The notes beneath the pieces are model-generated. The model saw only the letters and a program-made list of their open reading frames with translations. It was not told where the DNA came from and did no database searches. Shown here in pieces: positions 1 to 11,808 of a stretch of DNA of 64,000 nucleotides (position 1 is its first letter; every line of letters begins with the position of its first letter). The position numbers and the translations under genes are program-made. Source of the DNA: Seminavis robusta (taxonomy: Eukaryota; Bacillariophyta; Bacillariophyceae; Naviculales; Naviculaceae); assembly GCA_903772945.1 (NCBI GenBank), contig CAICTM010000108.1, positions 1 to 64,000 of the forward strand. The letters run 5' to 3'.

Positions 1-149
1 GTAGCCTGAGAGAATCTTGGTTGCACATGATACAGTACATTGTTTTATTGTTATCAAGCACATGCTGTTGCAGCCGCAACAAGTGCAACACGCTCCATTT
101 TTAGTCCGAACACAATGCCGAATATCCCAGAATATCAATCGACGTCAAG

Positions 150-2327
150 ATGTCGCCTGGATCAGATGCTGTTGCCGATGTTAATGGGCGTCTTCTTTCC
201 CAATCTGACCCCTTTGTTGTTGTCGTTAGTTGTCTTGGGAAGACAGGGGGGACTATCTGGCAACTTTTTGATATACCGGCACACAACCCAGGCGTACGTC
301 AACTGCTCCAGACCGTCACCAAGGAGTACGAAACCGACAGTGGCATGGAGACACTTACCATCAATTTCCAGTTTAACGAGTCGGGGAATGGGTCGTACAG
401 GGTTAACGTCACCGGCGAAAAGGTACCGACGTATCAAAAGTATTCCCCTGCATTCGCTCTCAAACAATGTTTCGACGACAAGATGAAATCTGAAAATGGT
501 CACACGTTGTTTCAAGACTTCAGTATTCACATTAAGCATCTCCCCTTTCGCCAAAGTAAGAATGGAGTTTGGCAGAAGCTTTGCCACTCTTCTTATTATG
601 CACGAGAGGACGATTTGAACCTCATGGTGAGTCGTCTCGAAGTCGGCAACGGTGACCTGGCCCGACCTACGGTGTACTACGCTGTCGCACCTGCTGGGTC
701 GGGGAAGATAGCCAGCGTGGCCGCTGCTTTTGTTCAAAGTGCCAAGGGCAACAGGATGGAGAGCTACACCCATTATCTTTACATCGCTTTCTCAAATAAC
801 AAGGACCGAAACTTTCAAGCTCACGGTGCAGTTTCCGACGACGCGACGCAAGCTTAAAATCAAGGTGCCGGCTTTATGGTGCGGTGTGTTGAGTGCTTGC
901 TCAATGACGACCCAGAGGAGGGAACACCTAAATCAATTGAAATTAGCCAGGATCCAAGGAATGAAGGTGATTCCTTGGCCCTTCTCAAGGATATGTTTGC
1001 AGGAATCAGGGGACGGATCTTGCTGCATCTCGACGAGCACCGCCAGATGAATGACAACGGGCACTTCCGTCGCGGGGCCATGAAAGTGTTGGCGAAATTG
1101 CCTCTCGTGGTGGTTGTTGCAACTTTTGTCGAGCCCCCACTTGAAGTCCCTGTCGTCGAATCATCAGAAATCTGCCGTTCCCCGGTTGCGATTCCTCTGG
1201 TGGATGTGGAAAAATTACTGGAGATTGAGCTTAAGTGTCCTCTCGACCGCAAGAAAGTGGCGCTGAATGCCAAATGTGGGAGGTTGTTGTCTACCTTACT
1301 TTTCCGTTGTGGTGACTACTTGAGAGGGCACCTGAACTCGGTACACCTCGTTGGGAGGTGCAGTCCAGATTATGTCGCGTTCTGTACAGCGTTTGCACCT
1401 GGAGTTGTCAAGTTGAAAAACAGCCTCAACGATGCGTCAGCCATGGAAGCTGCATTGAAGGATTGCATTTCTCGTGTTCCAGTTGAACGGAGGGTCGAGA
1501 ACTGACCAACAGGATGCCGCGCTGAATATCTTCTCTTGGGAATGGATGAAGCTGCAATCGACCGTCTCGGGCATAAAGTCGGCGATGGATTGATTGCCTA
1601 CAGCATCGCTGGCAGTGAGGCTACCAAGTTCACGGCGTCAGTGCGAGCAATTGGAGCTCCCAGCGGGAACGGAGACATTGACAAGATTGTTAGACTTGGA
1701 TATGTCTTCTTTCGTTCGGTGTTTGCTAATGGAGATGACATCTTGGCAGATACACCACTGGAACGTGCATTTCTCTGGACGCTTTCTACGTCATCTGCCA
1801 TCTATGGACAATTGGACTTTTTGCACGAGGGCTTTCTCCTTGGCATACAATGCAAAAGTATTGAGAAGGGTTGGATTTTCAAAGACAGTACCCTTACCTC
1901 CTTTGATTTGGCGAAAGTTCGAAGCATGCAAGTCAACACCATGTATTGTGCGGACGAGGGAAACGGGCAGAATTCGCACCCTTTCGGCGACATCTTCTTC
2001 AAGACGTCAAACAACCGACTTGTCTTGATTGACGTCACAGGCAGCACAGATACTGCGAAATGCCGAAACAAAGGGCTTCGATTGGTTGATTGGGTGACTT
2101 ATGCAAAGAAAAAGCAGCGGTTTGTCAGCAGAGCTAACAAAATCCGTTTCTCCTGGATTGTGTTGGCCCCATTGGTACCTGGAGAATCTCACTTCATTAG
2201 ACACTCAGTCCAAGGCCGCCGTGGATGCACTACCCATGAGCTATGCCAACAAGTTCGTGCTGTGGTGGGTGCCGATGCAATTACATTGCTGGGAGGGCTC
2301 GCACAGTTTTTGACCTGGTTCCAGTGA
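150..2327 (+). pseudogene. Crinkler-type (CR) effector-like NTPase/nuclease relic
   Basis: Coding potential on this strand covers about 2.2 kb and resembles the CR-type (Crinkler/RHS-derived) effector-like proteins that are multicopy in many eukaryotes. Parts in order: an N-terminal region of about 190 residues; a P-loop region with a Walker A-like APAGSGK and a Walker B-like hydrophobic run ending in HLDEH; and a C-terminal domain whose layout (GDIFF, then a hydrophobic strand with LIDVTG) recalls restriction-endonuclease-fold nucleases. It looks broken, with about two interruptions, and is treated as a fossil copy; the damage is light, so the copy is probably fairly young. The neighbouring Crypton-like element fits an accessory, repeat-rich region. 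The family call rests on motifs seen by eye; an unrelated P-loop ATPase is the main alternative. Confidence 0.5.
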
Positions 2328-2330
2328 AAT

Positions 2331-2820
2331 GCCCTTTCTCCTGAAGGTATGTAGTGTAGCTATTGTGCCTCCATTCCAATTCCCAGTCGCTCACTTTGTT
2401 TTCTCTTTTTTCAAAGGCAATAATGATCGAGTTGTTTTATGATAGTTGTTTGGAGTAATTTGGGGGATAGGTTTATTCTTCGTGTCAGTGTCGGTTTAAC
2501 ATCGGACAAGGGTGAGGTCACTGATCCAAAATAACTTGTTTAGTGACCTTCAACAAGTATGGTGCTAAGCTGACAATACACATAATACAGCGCGTTTTTC
2601 AATCACGACCATACCCAGCTCTGACAATGTTTGGTACGCAGCTCGTACTGTTGCTCCATTGGGCCCATGGGAGATGCCGGCGACGATGGTGGTTGCCTAC
2701 ATGAGCGGTGACTGGGCCATAGATTTTCGATTTCTACCCGGCGCTAGTAGTTCGGTTGATTGTTGACTGATGATTGACGGTAATGATTGATCTAACTGTT
2801 AATTGCCTTAATCATTAGCG
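2331..2820. other. Gene-free stretch between effector relic and Crypton-like element
   Basis: No convincing coding region. The part from about 2750 to 2815 is AT-rich with repeated TGATTG/TGATTGA words and lies directly against the end of the recombinase reading frame, so it may include the 3' boundary of the Crypton-like element. No terminal inverted repeat is seen; Cryptons are not expected to have one. Confidence 0.4.
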
Positions 2821-5104
2821 TTAGTCGATGGTGGCACCAAAGTACATTTGCACAGAGGACGGTGTATTGGAGGGTAGCTCCTTGTTCAAGGGGTCGTCCT
2901 TGTTTTCGAACCGCTTCACTAGGGGGTGTGATGATGTGAAGTCAAAGGCAAACTTCCTGCGTTTCGAGTCTGGGTCTAGACATTGGTAAAGAGCGATCTC
3001 TGCAACACGAGCGGTGTGGGCTATGTCTCGTTTCCATTGCACAAGCTCTTTGACACTTTCAGGTCTTGGGTTGGGGTACTCAGGACAGAAGAACAGCATG
3101 GTCTTGATGAACTTCTTCAGCTTCTTGTGGTGGTTCTTGATGCGGGTTTGCTCGCTTTTCAACATCCTGGTCCAGTTGGAGCTGGCCAACTCATGTTTAT
3201 ACCCTTCAATGCATTGGTCGTAGAAGAAATTGCTGAAATGGTCTCGGGCTTCCAGGTTTTTTCACCAGTGACTGATTGTTGCCGAGTAAAATGGAATGAT
3301 ACCTTCAGTAGGTTTGTCGCTCAACTCTTTCTTGGTTGGTGTCATGACTTCAATGCGGTTGCCAATGCGCCCAAGGAGCTTGTTGGATTCAATTAGTTGC
3401 TGTTCCATGCGTTCATTGCGACATGACAGGGTGGCAAAGTCGCGTCGTAGATCCGTCATCTCTCGAGCCTGGACTAGGTGTTGAGAATGGAGGCTGTAGT
3501 ACGCTGAGGTCAGAGCGTTGAAATGATCAACAAAACAGCGATTGTCGAGGAAGTTCCCGTTGTTCCTTGGAATCAACTCGATTGGGAGTGCAGGAAGGTT
3601 TCTCTGTACAAACCCTTGTCGGACTTCCTTGCACCAACTCTTCCATGTGGTCTCGTCGACACCTGTCATTCTCCTGGCTTCGTTCACCTTGAATATGAAT
3701 GGGTGTTGATCAGTGCATTCAAATGTACGCTTTGGGTGGTCTAGAATGAGGTCGATGAAGTCATTGTAGAACCGGAGCAGACTTGCTGTCAACAATCCTC
3801 GAACACTGCGACGCCATTTGTTGTTGTAGTCATTTGAAAATAAGGCTGTTATGAAACCTTCAATCTTTTCAGGTGCTGTGGTGATGTCATGAAGAATGGG
3901 CGGGGACCCTCCTGCGATTTCATTGTCTCGTTTGGCAGTCCAGCCACTGCCTGCTTTGCCTGCTTGGTTGATGAGTACTGCAGATCCAATTACATAGTCG
4001 AACACTGAATGGAACCCACGGACTTCCCAACCTGTTCTGAAGATGTGTGCCAATCCACTGACTGTTGGAATCTCCGAGAGGGCTTGGTTGGCACCTTTAC
4101 GAGCGTGGTAGCTTGAGAGCTTCTCATTCACCAATTCAGAGAACCCTTTGAATTCTTTGAATAGTGTGTTGAAGTAGGTTGACCAAAGCTTTGATACTTG
4201 ACTTTGTTGTTTGTTTGCTTTTGAGATATGTTTTGCTTTCTCGCTGAAGTTGGCAAAGACGTGATCAGTTGGTGTACCACCCATTACAATGTAGTACACA
4301 AGGGCAAAATACATGTCTTGATACACAGAATCGCGGTGGGGAAAGATGCTTAACTCTTGTAGTGGACCATCCTTGTCACGTTGCAGGCTGCAGCAGATGA
4401 CTTTGTATTGTTGTGTATTTTCATAGGTGTCGGTACAGTAGATGTCTTGGACTTTAAGAAGGGCAACTTCACTTCCACGACCAGCTACTTGGAACTGGGA
4501 AGTGTTCAAGCAGTGGAACTCAGCGCCTTCGATTGTGCTTATCCAAAAGCAACCACATGCCATGGCCTTGCGATCTTCAATGGTGGATCCTATCTTTGAA
4601 TTTACAAGTTTCTTGCTTGCCTGTTTGCTTGTTCAGCTCCTTATACTTGTGGAGTAGGAAGCAGCGAAGCCTTTTGTAATCTTCCGTTTGGAACACAGTG
4701 AGGGAGGGTCCTTCATGTTTGAACTTGTCACAGTAGTAGGTCTTGATAGAGGATGCGTATCCAGTGGCTGTATCGTAGCTGATTCTTCCCTTTTCAGGGT
4801 CCAGATATCTCATGGCGGAATAGGCCAGGTATTTGATAAAGGCTCCAATAAGGCGGTCCCAGAACTTCTGGATTTGTTTTTGGGGGCCGTCGGTGCCAAC
4901 ACCTTTGTAGGGAATTTGGTCAGCTTTCCAAGGTGTCTTCATCCCATGGTGACTGTATTCGCTGGCTAGGAAGTGATTGAAGTGATTCAGGGCTGACTCT
5001 CGCTTGCCTAGGTCGACGGCATGTTTCCTCCAATCTTCTTCTTCTGCTTCCACTATCACGCATGCTACCTCCCAGCTATCCATGGTCGTCTCCGTCTCCA
5101 TCAC
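2821..5104 (-). mobile_element. Crypton-like tyrosine recombinase element, damaged
   Basis: The minus strand encodes a protein of roughly 750 residues that looks like the tyrosine recombinase (YR) of Crypton DNA transposons. The N-terminal third (5104-4577) has a helical, SAM-like core-binding region (FWDRLIGAFIKYLAYSAMRY). The catalytic part (4563-3262) carries AGRGSEVALLKVQDI around the first catalytic Arg, the HxxR-type box YHARKGANQAL, then FRTGWEVRGFHSVFDYVIGS with the candidate nucleophile Tyr. The C-terminal basic tail continues in the same frame to 2821 after a TGA at 3262-3264. A frameshift near 4600-4625 separates the first part from the second: the alternative frame reads IEDRKAMACGCFW straight into the catalytic part. 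Two lesions therefore make this copy non-functional as it stands. Cryptons of stramenopiles (CryptonS) are the closest known class; a domesticated YR gene is less likely given the damage. Confidence 0.7.
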
Positions 5105-7517
5105 CGCCTGGGTTTAGTGACGGTGGATGAAGGCAACGTGAGTGAGGGTGGATGATGTGGAACAAGCGCTACCGCCGATACTGTTGCTACGATCGACGGT
5201 GTGAGGGTGGAGATTTGATGGTGGTGAGTGGTGAAGGTTTCAATGCATTGACCAACTGAATACATGGCAACATGTCTCCTGCAGCAACAACAGTTTCACT
5301 CAGTTTCCAACACAACTGCATTGCTTAGCTTAATACAAGCAGCTGTAGATAAATTCAGGTGCTAAAGCCAGTTAGGGCCTCCTGAAGGGTCTCTCTGTAT
5401 CAGCAGGTGGTTGACACACTACTCTGTCTGTAAATTCCAGGAGATCATTGTTTGTTGTTTTCAATTTTGCTCTTAGGTACAATAATGTCAGACGATCAGA
5501 GAAGACAGAGGGATGATAATCAAGGTTTACCACCAATACCGCCAAATGCAGAAGCGTATCGAAGATGGCTACAACATCAGCATTTTTATATGAGAACTCT
5601 CAGTGAATCTTTTCTCGCTTACAGCTATATTATTGCCATGAGCCGCATGCCATCTGAAGCATTTATACGATGATGATATCAAACAATATCATTGCAAAGC
5701 AAGTTGCTTAATGAAAATGCAAAAGACTTATCTTCAAAAGCTGGTTGCAAAAAAATGGCGACAGAAATAGATGGTACAAGTTATTGGTGAAATTAACACA
5801 AAATCCACAAAGAAGTCCACCAAGGAGTCAAAGTAACTATAGCATTTAGTAATAACTCTTTAGCTGGTTTAAGTTTAATACAATTTTGGTCATAGTGAAA
5901 GCTTGCGGGTTTTGTACTGACTAGTGCATAGTCGCGCAAAAGCATACGCATACGCAAAATTAATAAGCCCCAGATTTGATGCCGACTGGGTGGAGTTTCG
6001 AAGTTTTACTAACCGGTGAAGATTCGTGACTCATGACTGTCTAAGTGTTGCTTGACTATAACCAAGACTGTATGTTTGGTTTGGTATTTAGATAGGGAGT
6101 GTGCTCCAGGACTGAGGGTAAAATTCACTGAAGGGGTATTTTTCGACTGTGTCAGAGCAAAAACAGCTGACCCTTGGGAGGAGTGTGCTGACGAAGATCA
6201 CGTGTGGACGCTTGACGGTTTTACGCCAACGGAGGATAGAACGATTGCCCCTGTATCCTGGGACCATACCGGTACCATACTAGTAGTGGCAACTTGAATT
6301 GTTGCAATTCTGCAGTCCTGCAGCATCTCAGCAATCTCATCCGCCCCAACAGGATTTGGACGTTTTTCGATTATACAGACATGGCATGGTGCTCTTCCAT
6401 CAACTCTCGATGGGCGCTTTTTCACGCTCATGCTGGCTACCGAATACCTTGAGCAGTACTGTGAGCTATTGCTTGCGGTTACGGTGACCGCATCAAATCA
6501 AGGGTATTGCACATCTCGAGCTGCTTATTGCTAGCTAAGGGCGAGTGACGAGTCTGTGACTGTCGAAAGAACTTGTGGGCTAGTGCATCAAAGCCACACA
6601 GTACATTACCCTCCTCAAGGCTACTCTACTCATTATGCATTTGTGGATCCTGAAATGTTATCAGATATACCCCCCAGAGCTGTCCTGGTTTCGTGCTGCC
6701 TGATTCTTCCAAGTCTTGCTCCGAGTTTGTCGTTTGTTCCTCCAAAGCTTTGACCACGGCGCCATCACCTTCACAAAAGAAAGATCCCAAAAGTACGTAG
6801 AGCTACAGGGGATCAGGTTGTACCAATGGTGCTGGAGTTTTGATGTCTCTGAGTTGGGATTTGCAATGTTGATGAAACTGTTCTTGGGCCTGGAGTAGGT
6901 ATAGGTTTGTGAGTTAGTTGGCCTTGAAGATGATCTCTGTGTTGGTTCTCAAGCTGATCTGGGAGTTGGACCAGGAGTGGGGCCTGGAGATAGACCACTA
7001 CATTGGTTCAGGGTTGAGTCCAGGAGTTGGTCATGGCTAAAGTGACCTTGTATGAGTCCAGCAGGAACTGGATGCATTGCCGGGAATCAAATCTGGATTG
7101 CCTCGGTAAACCTGGGAAACTCTTAACCAACCTAACCAGCTTATAAATCAGAAAGAATGGGGACGGCATGCTCCTCCGACGGTTTTCGAGCCACACCGCC
7201 AAAATCGTCATCCGGTGTCCGGACCGCATTGCACCTGGTGTGCATTTTGCCAAGGACGACGATCGACCATGATGACAAACCCGTGAAGAAACAAACTGAT
7301 CAGCGCTGGATAACATATCATTTTACTATTAGTGAGTCTCTTGCAAGCGGCGCTTCATGCAGACTGTACCACAAGACTAGCTAGCCACAATTATTGGTGA
7401 GAGGAGTTGTTTATCACCCACATCATACGGTACCGTATCATTGCAGTCAAGATATTGTTCGAGCCATTCATTGGAATCTCTTCCGCAAAAAACAGCCATC
7501 TATCCATCCATTCCATC
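5105..7517. other. Gene-poor stretch, no firm gene
   Basis: About 2.4 kb without a gene that can be supported. An open frame at 5452-5673 (ATG at 5485, then MSDDQRRQRDDNQG) encodes a short hydrophilic peptide with no recognised relative; it could be an exon or a relic. A stretch at 6052-6297 is open but shows no motif. The sequence just upstream of 7518 is the putative promoter and 5' UTR of the EamA gene. Confidence 0.35.
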
Positions 7518-8801
7518 ATGTACCAAAAACTAAAACGACAACTGCAAAGGCGGTTATCCAGCACCTCCTCGTTGGACGCCAATGGGGGCAGTACCAGTGG
7601 GTCCAGCGGCAGTTCCAAGAAACCACTGTTACCAGAAACCACCAAGGACACGGTGAGAACCATCCCCCCATCCTCGGGCAATTTTTCCAGCAACTTTGGC
7701 GACACTGGCATTCCTGCCCATGCCTACGTGACACTTGCTACGGCAGTGATTGCGCTCAGCAGTGTTGGACCTTCCTTTGATTTGCAACATGGCGTGGCCC
7801 CGATTCTCAAGGTTTATTGGAGAATGACCGGCACTTGGATAGTCCTGTTAATACCCACCATTCTCGCTGTGGCCAAGGATGGATGGCCCAAACTTAACCG
7901 ACAACAAGCCATTACCTTTTTGGGTGCTTCCTTTTGTTATGCCGTCATGGGTGTTGGATTTGTCCTGTCACTCGAGTACACATCGGTGGGAAACGCCGTG
8001 ATTTTTAGCAATACCAATGCACTGATACTCCTGTTTGGACGCTTTCTGATTGGAAGTCCCATCTCAGCTTTGGAAAGCGGTGGATCTGCTGTGGCATTTT
8101 TGGGGGGTATACTTTGCACCTATGATCAAGCAGAAGCTGTCGAAGCCACGGCAATGCCAGCATCAGAGTCATCAGTGGCGGAAGTGGCACCCATATGGCA
8201 GGGCATTCTTGGAGATGTAATTGCCGTCATTGCGGCTGCAGGAGGCTGCTGTTATTTGGTACTGGCGTCGACTGTCAGGTACGATATTGGGACATCGATC
8301 TTATTGCGTTCAGCTGCTATAGAAGCCTCTCGCCCTATTGTTTATCGCTTGTCGCTCACATTCTTGGTTTTTCTTCTTTGCAGAGCAAGATTCCCCTCGC
8401 TTTATACATTCATGTTTTCAAACATGCTTATTGGATCCCAGATCACCTTGCTATGCATTGTCATTTCTGGACAAGAGATTGAGTTTTCGAGAGACGTCCA
8501 TATTGGTCTATTTGGGTTTCTTAGTTTTCGATATGATCGGCTCCCATTGGAAATGTTCTTGGTATGTATATGCAACTTGACAGGGAGCATGGGATATCTG
8601 CGATCGACCATATACTTTGACAACCTTGTGATCAGCGTAGCCACGTTGATGGAACCCGTAGTGGCATCATCCCTGGCTTATGGGGTTGGTGTAGGTTCTC
8701 TGCCAGGATTTTTGGGGATGGTGGGGAACATACTTGTGGGAATGGGCACGCTCCTAGTCATCAACCCAGGTGGAGCAAAGAAGAAGGAATCTTGCAATTG
8801 A
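7518..8801 (+). CDS. DMT/EamA-family transporter (two exons; intron 8279-8383)
   Basis: Integral membrane transporter of the drug/metabolite transporter (EamA) superfamily, with about ten predicted membrane helices; the substrate is unknown. The start is the ATG of MYQKLKRQL, followed by a Ser/Thr-rich cytosolic tail. The first helix region follows GIPAHAYVTL; the C-terminal repeat contains YFDNLVISVATLMEPVVASS. A GT-AG intron at 8279-8383 (gtacga...ttgcag) is 105 bp, a multiple of three, and contains no in-frame stop, so the whole gene reads as one open frame. Alignment with the paralogue at 30565-32193 shows it is an intron: STVR-ARFPSLYTFMF joins exactly onto KSLRQHVSSVFLFMF. Spliced product 392 aa, retained form 427 aa. 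Family call is firm from the paralogue and the hydrophobic pattern; transport substrate is not inferable. Confidence 0.85.
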   Translation: MYQKLKRQLQRRLSSTSSLDANGGSTSGSSGSSKKPLLPETTKDTVRTIPPSSGNFSSNFGDTGIPAHAYVTLATAVIALSSVGPSFDLQHGVAPILKVYWRMTGTWIVLLIPTILAVAKDGWPKLNRQQAITFLGASFCYAVMGVGFVLSLEYTSVGNAVIFSNTNALILLFGRFLIGSPISALESGGSAVAFLGGILCTYDQAEAVEATAMPASESSVAEVAPIWQGILGDVIAVIAAAGGCCYLVLASTVRYDIGTSILLRSAAIEASRPIVYRLSLTFLVFLLCRARFPSLYTFMFSNMLIGSQITLLCIVISGQEIEFSRDVHIGLFGFLSFRYDRLPLEMFLVCICNLTGSMGYLRSTIYFDNLVISVATLMEPVVASSLAYGVGVGSLPGFLGMVGNILVGMGTLLVINPGGAKKKESCN

Positions 8802-10416
8802 CGGAGGGAAATCATTTTTCCAACAAACTTAATGATGCGCTGGCTGCTACCGGTATGGACACTATGCAATTCTTTGAAACCTACCCTGGAATTTTTTATG
8901 CCATGCCCGATCATGTCCAAACTGCCAGAGCAATCTTGGTGTGGAATGAGGTCCATGAGCTGTTGTGGCTGCTCAAGGAGCAATGTCGCGTTTAAGACCA
9001 TCTCTTGCTTTGATGGGGTCGTTGTGTTCCTCCACACTAAATTGCCCTTTCAAGTCGAGGAAACCGAGTTTTCTCATACATCAAAAACCCATGGCTTACA
9101 CGTCTTGTTTAGAAGTAGGATTAGAAAGTGTGGCCGCGCCTGTTCACTAGAAATTAGAAGTAGAGCTACCGGAATTCTGATGGAGACGATGCTCCAAATC
9201 AAATGCAAATAAAAAACCAATGGATATGGTGCCTTTGTCATGGATCCAGAGTGTACAGCTAGCTATTAGTGGCATCAAGCATTCCCGTCGGCGGCACAAC
9301 CATAAACAAAAGAAGCTTCATATGGTTCCATTCTTTCCAGGATCTATGCATACCAGCTACCAAATACCGGTACGATGCTGGGGACCGTTTCAGACACTTA
9401 GCTGGGATTGGCTCATGCTGACACAAGTCCTTACTAGCAACCGGTAGCTACCGGTACCAGCCAGAAGACCGGTTCCATTGCTCAAGACAGGTTCCATCCT
9501 GGGTAGTCCCTGGAATACCGCGGAACAGTTCTTTTTGCACCGTACTGGTATACAGTCGTACCGAACAGTACCAGAAACTCAGTCAGTATGGTAAACACTC
9601 AGTCAGTAAAGAACACCAAATCAAAAACAAGCATCAAACATCTTTTTTTCTTGTCACACCTCCCTCCTCTAAAGTAGATGTACTTTGTCACTCTCATGGT
9701 AACATTGAGAAGGTACTTCCAATAACTACCTTGTCAATATTAACATGCCCGTCGCAGAGGCTCCATCTAGAAGTCCATTTGGTGTCTGTGGGGTTACTCA
9801 GTGACTACTAAACTGGAGGCTCCCACTTTCTCCCATTTTTGGGACTAGAGGGGGTTGTAGAAGCGTTTTCTCAAGCCAAACCAACGCTACATCCCACAGC
9901 GGCAATGCCAATGGATACAAGGAAGTGTGGCGCATGCATAATGAATCACTTTCTGCGGTGCACTAATAAGAGGATTTATCGCCGGCAAATTGGTCAGTCA
10001 ATTGGTCAGTCAACTACTGGAAGTCCTTGCTAAGGTAACCATCATGCGTTTACATTGTTCAATTTTGGGAGGGAAGAATCGAACTGACAGAGAGCCTCAA
10101 CCACAGGTGTGAAGAGGTGAGATACTTACTTTCACACCCCGTGCGCTGCTGCACTGTGTAGTGCATGATCCATCCGCTGCAGTAGCATAGCAAGAGCTTC
10201 ATTACTACCATATTGCAGTAGCAGGCAAAGTTAAAGATACCTTGAATTACAACAAGTGGGACGAGCCCCCCCCCCACTCAATCAACTCCACTATGCAAAT
10301 GCGAAGCGAATGTGCCATGATGCAGCAAAGTTCCCGTGTCCCACAGTTGGTTGTTGTATGCATGGTGCCACCATAATGCTGTCAAAGAAAAGAAACTGTA
10401 AGCATCCGCCACATCT
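8802..10416. other. Gene-free stretch between EamA and GT31 genes
   Basis: About 1.6 kb between the 3' end of the plus-strand EamA gene and the 3' end of the minus-strand GT31 gene (convergent). Only short chance frames are seen. It contains ACCGGT/GGTACC-type palindromes around 9360-9560 and a C-rich run at 10266-10274. Confidence 0.5.
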
Positions 10417-11808
10417 TCACAGTTTCGAAAAAAGGAACCGTGATTTCCATAGGGGCCACCAGTACTTGTACGGTATGGCGCCCCCATGTTTGGCCGGCAC
10501 CTCCACGGGACAATCTGTGGAATCTAGATCTCTGCGGTACAACAATTTTTCGTAGCGTCGAATGACGGCGGACGATTGCAAATAGTGAAAGGAGATGGCC
10601 GACGAGGAGATGGTATCCAATCCATATTTGCGGTCAAATCCGTAGGCGTTCGATTGTCCTTCGAATTGTTTCATGGGTAAATATCCCAAACCGGATGCCG
10701 TGACGTCCAATTCGTACGTGTGATATCGTTGGGCGCCCGCGGCGTCCCGCGAGTCCACGGGGAGCAGACCCGGAATGGGTTCGTGCGAATCATCATTGTT
10801 GAGTGTATTGGAATAATTGCTCTTGGCAAAACACTGGCCGACATTGTAATCTTCCCACGGCGCAATGGTTTCCGCTTCACAAATGGGCAACAAATCGCGG
10901 ACCAAATGTTGAAGGGCCGATCGACTGAGAGTGTACCCAGAGCCACCCGACATGTAGAGTCGTTCCGCCCTGTTCCAGGGCACAAAGGGCACAAACATCC
11001 ATGGCGTGAGCCATTGGCACTTCATCCAGTTCCCGGTGTAGACGGGCTTGGGATACCCTGGCCCTCCTCCCGCCTGGAGGACGGCGTCACTGACCAGAAA
11101 CTCTTTCAAATGCTCCATGATCAAAAAGGTATCATCTCCAAGAAAATGAAAAAAGTCGTAATCGTCGGCAAAATTATCCGCGACATAGCCCAACATGGAT
11201 CGTACTTTTTGCCATATATTCTTGTATTTTCCTTCAAAGCCACCAAAATGGGGAATATGCACGACCCCCGTATCCGCATCCGTTTCCGTGGAGGCGGCCA
11301 TAAAGCCATCGCACCGGGGGCCCCAGGTTTCTCGAATCGCTTGTAGATTGGCTTTGGCTTTGGCACCGGGGTGTGTGTAAATACCACAAAAGACACGTAA
11401 TTTTTGGGCGGCTTTCGACGGCGGTTTTATCGGCACATTTAACTTTTGCGTCAAGGCTTGGTAGCCAAAATAGCCTTCGGGACCTTCGTACCGTGGAGCA
11501 CAGACGGACTCGTATTCGTGGGGCGCAATAGTATAGCGTGTTAAAGTGCTGTTGGTCTCAAAGGCGCGTCGGATAATGGAAGGATCGTGCACGTAGCCGT
11601 AGTTGCCCAGAGAGTCCTTGGCGCCCGCGTGGGGATGAGGTTTCGGCGGTTGTTGTAGCCCACGCAGCGACGGTTCGCTGTCGACACTGTCAAATGTGTC
11701 CGTAAAGGACAGATCTATTTGGAAACAATCCAGCCCTAGGATGAACACCACGAACACACCACAAATGGCGGATAATTTAACTTTGAAGGGGAAGGGGCGT
11801 TTTGCCAT
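10417..11808 (-). CDS. GT31 beta-1,3-galactosyltransferase, core-1 synthase-like
   Basis: Type II Golgi membrane glycosyltransferase of 463 aa in CAZy family GT31, closest in motif order to core 1 beta-1,3-galactosyltransferase (T-synthase/C1GALT1), which adds galactose to O-linked GalNAc. The ATG of MAKRPFPFKVKL is used; GTG upstream would add three residues. One membrane helix lies at about residues 10-27 (LSAICGVFVVFILGLDCF), followed by a stem. Catalytic-domain motifs: IRETWGPRCDGF, GKYKNIWQKVRSML, FHFLGDDTF with the metal-binding DDT (the DxD equivalent), GGSGYTLSRSAL, and EDYNVGQCF. C-terminal residues are rich in aromatic and basic positions. No intron is seen. The exact acceptor in diatoms is unknown, so a generic GT31 galactosyltransferase is the safe call. 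Confidence 0.85.
   Translation of the reverse strand: MAKRPFPFKVKLSAICGVFVVFILGLDCFQIDLSFTDTFDSVDSEPSLRGLQQPPKPHPHAGAKDSLGNYGYVHDPSIIRRAFETNSTLTRYTIAPHEYESVCAPRYEGPEGYFGYQALTQKLNVPIKPPSKAAQKLRVFCGIYTHPGAKAKANLQAIRETWGPRCDGFMAASTETDADTGVVHIPHFGGFEGKYKNIWQKVRSMLGYVADNFADDYDFFHFLGDDTFLIMEHLKEFLVSDAVLQAGGGPGYPKPVYTGNWMKCQWLTPWMFVPFVPWNRAERLYMSGGSGYTLSRSALQHLVRDLLPICEAETIAPWEDYNVGQCFAKSNYSNTLNNDDSHEPIPGLLPVDSRDAAGAQRYHTYELDVTASGLGYLPMKQFEGQSNAYGFDRKYGLDTISSSAISFHYLQSSAVIRRYEKLLYRRDLDSTDCPVEVPAKHGGAIPYKYWWPLWKSRFLFSKL

Noticed and set aside
7075-7145. tRNA-like segment on the minus strand (GGTTGGTTAAGAG and GATTTGATTCCCG words)
   Set aside because: The T-stem and acceptor stem do not pair, so it is not a functional tRNA; it could be a decayed tRNA or SINE head but that cannot be shown.
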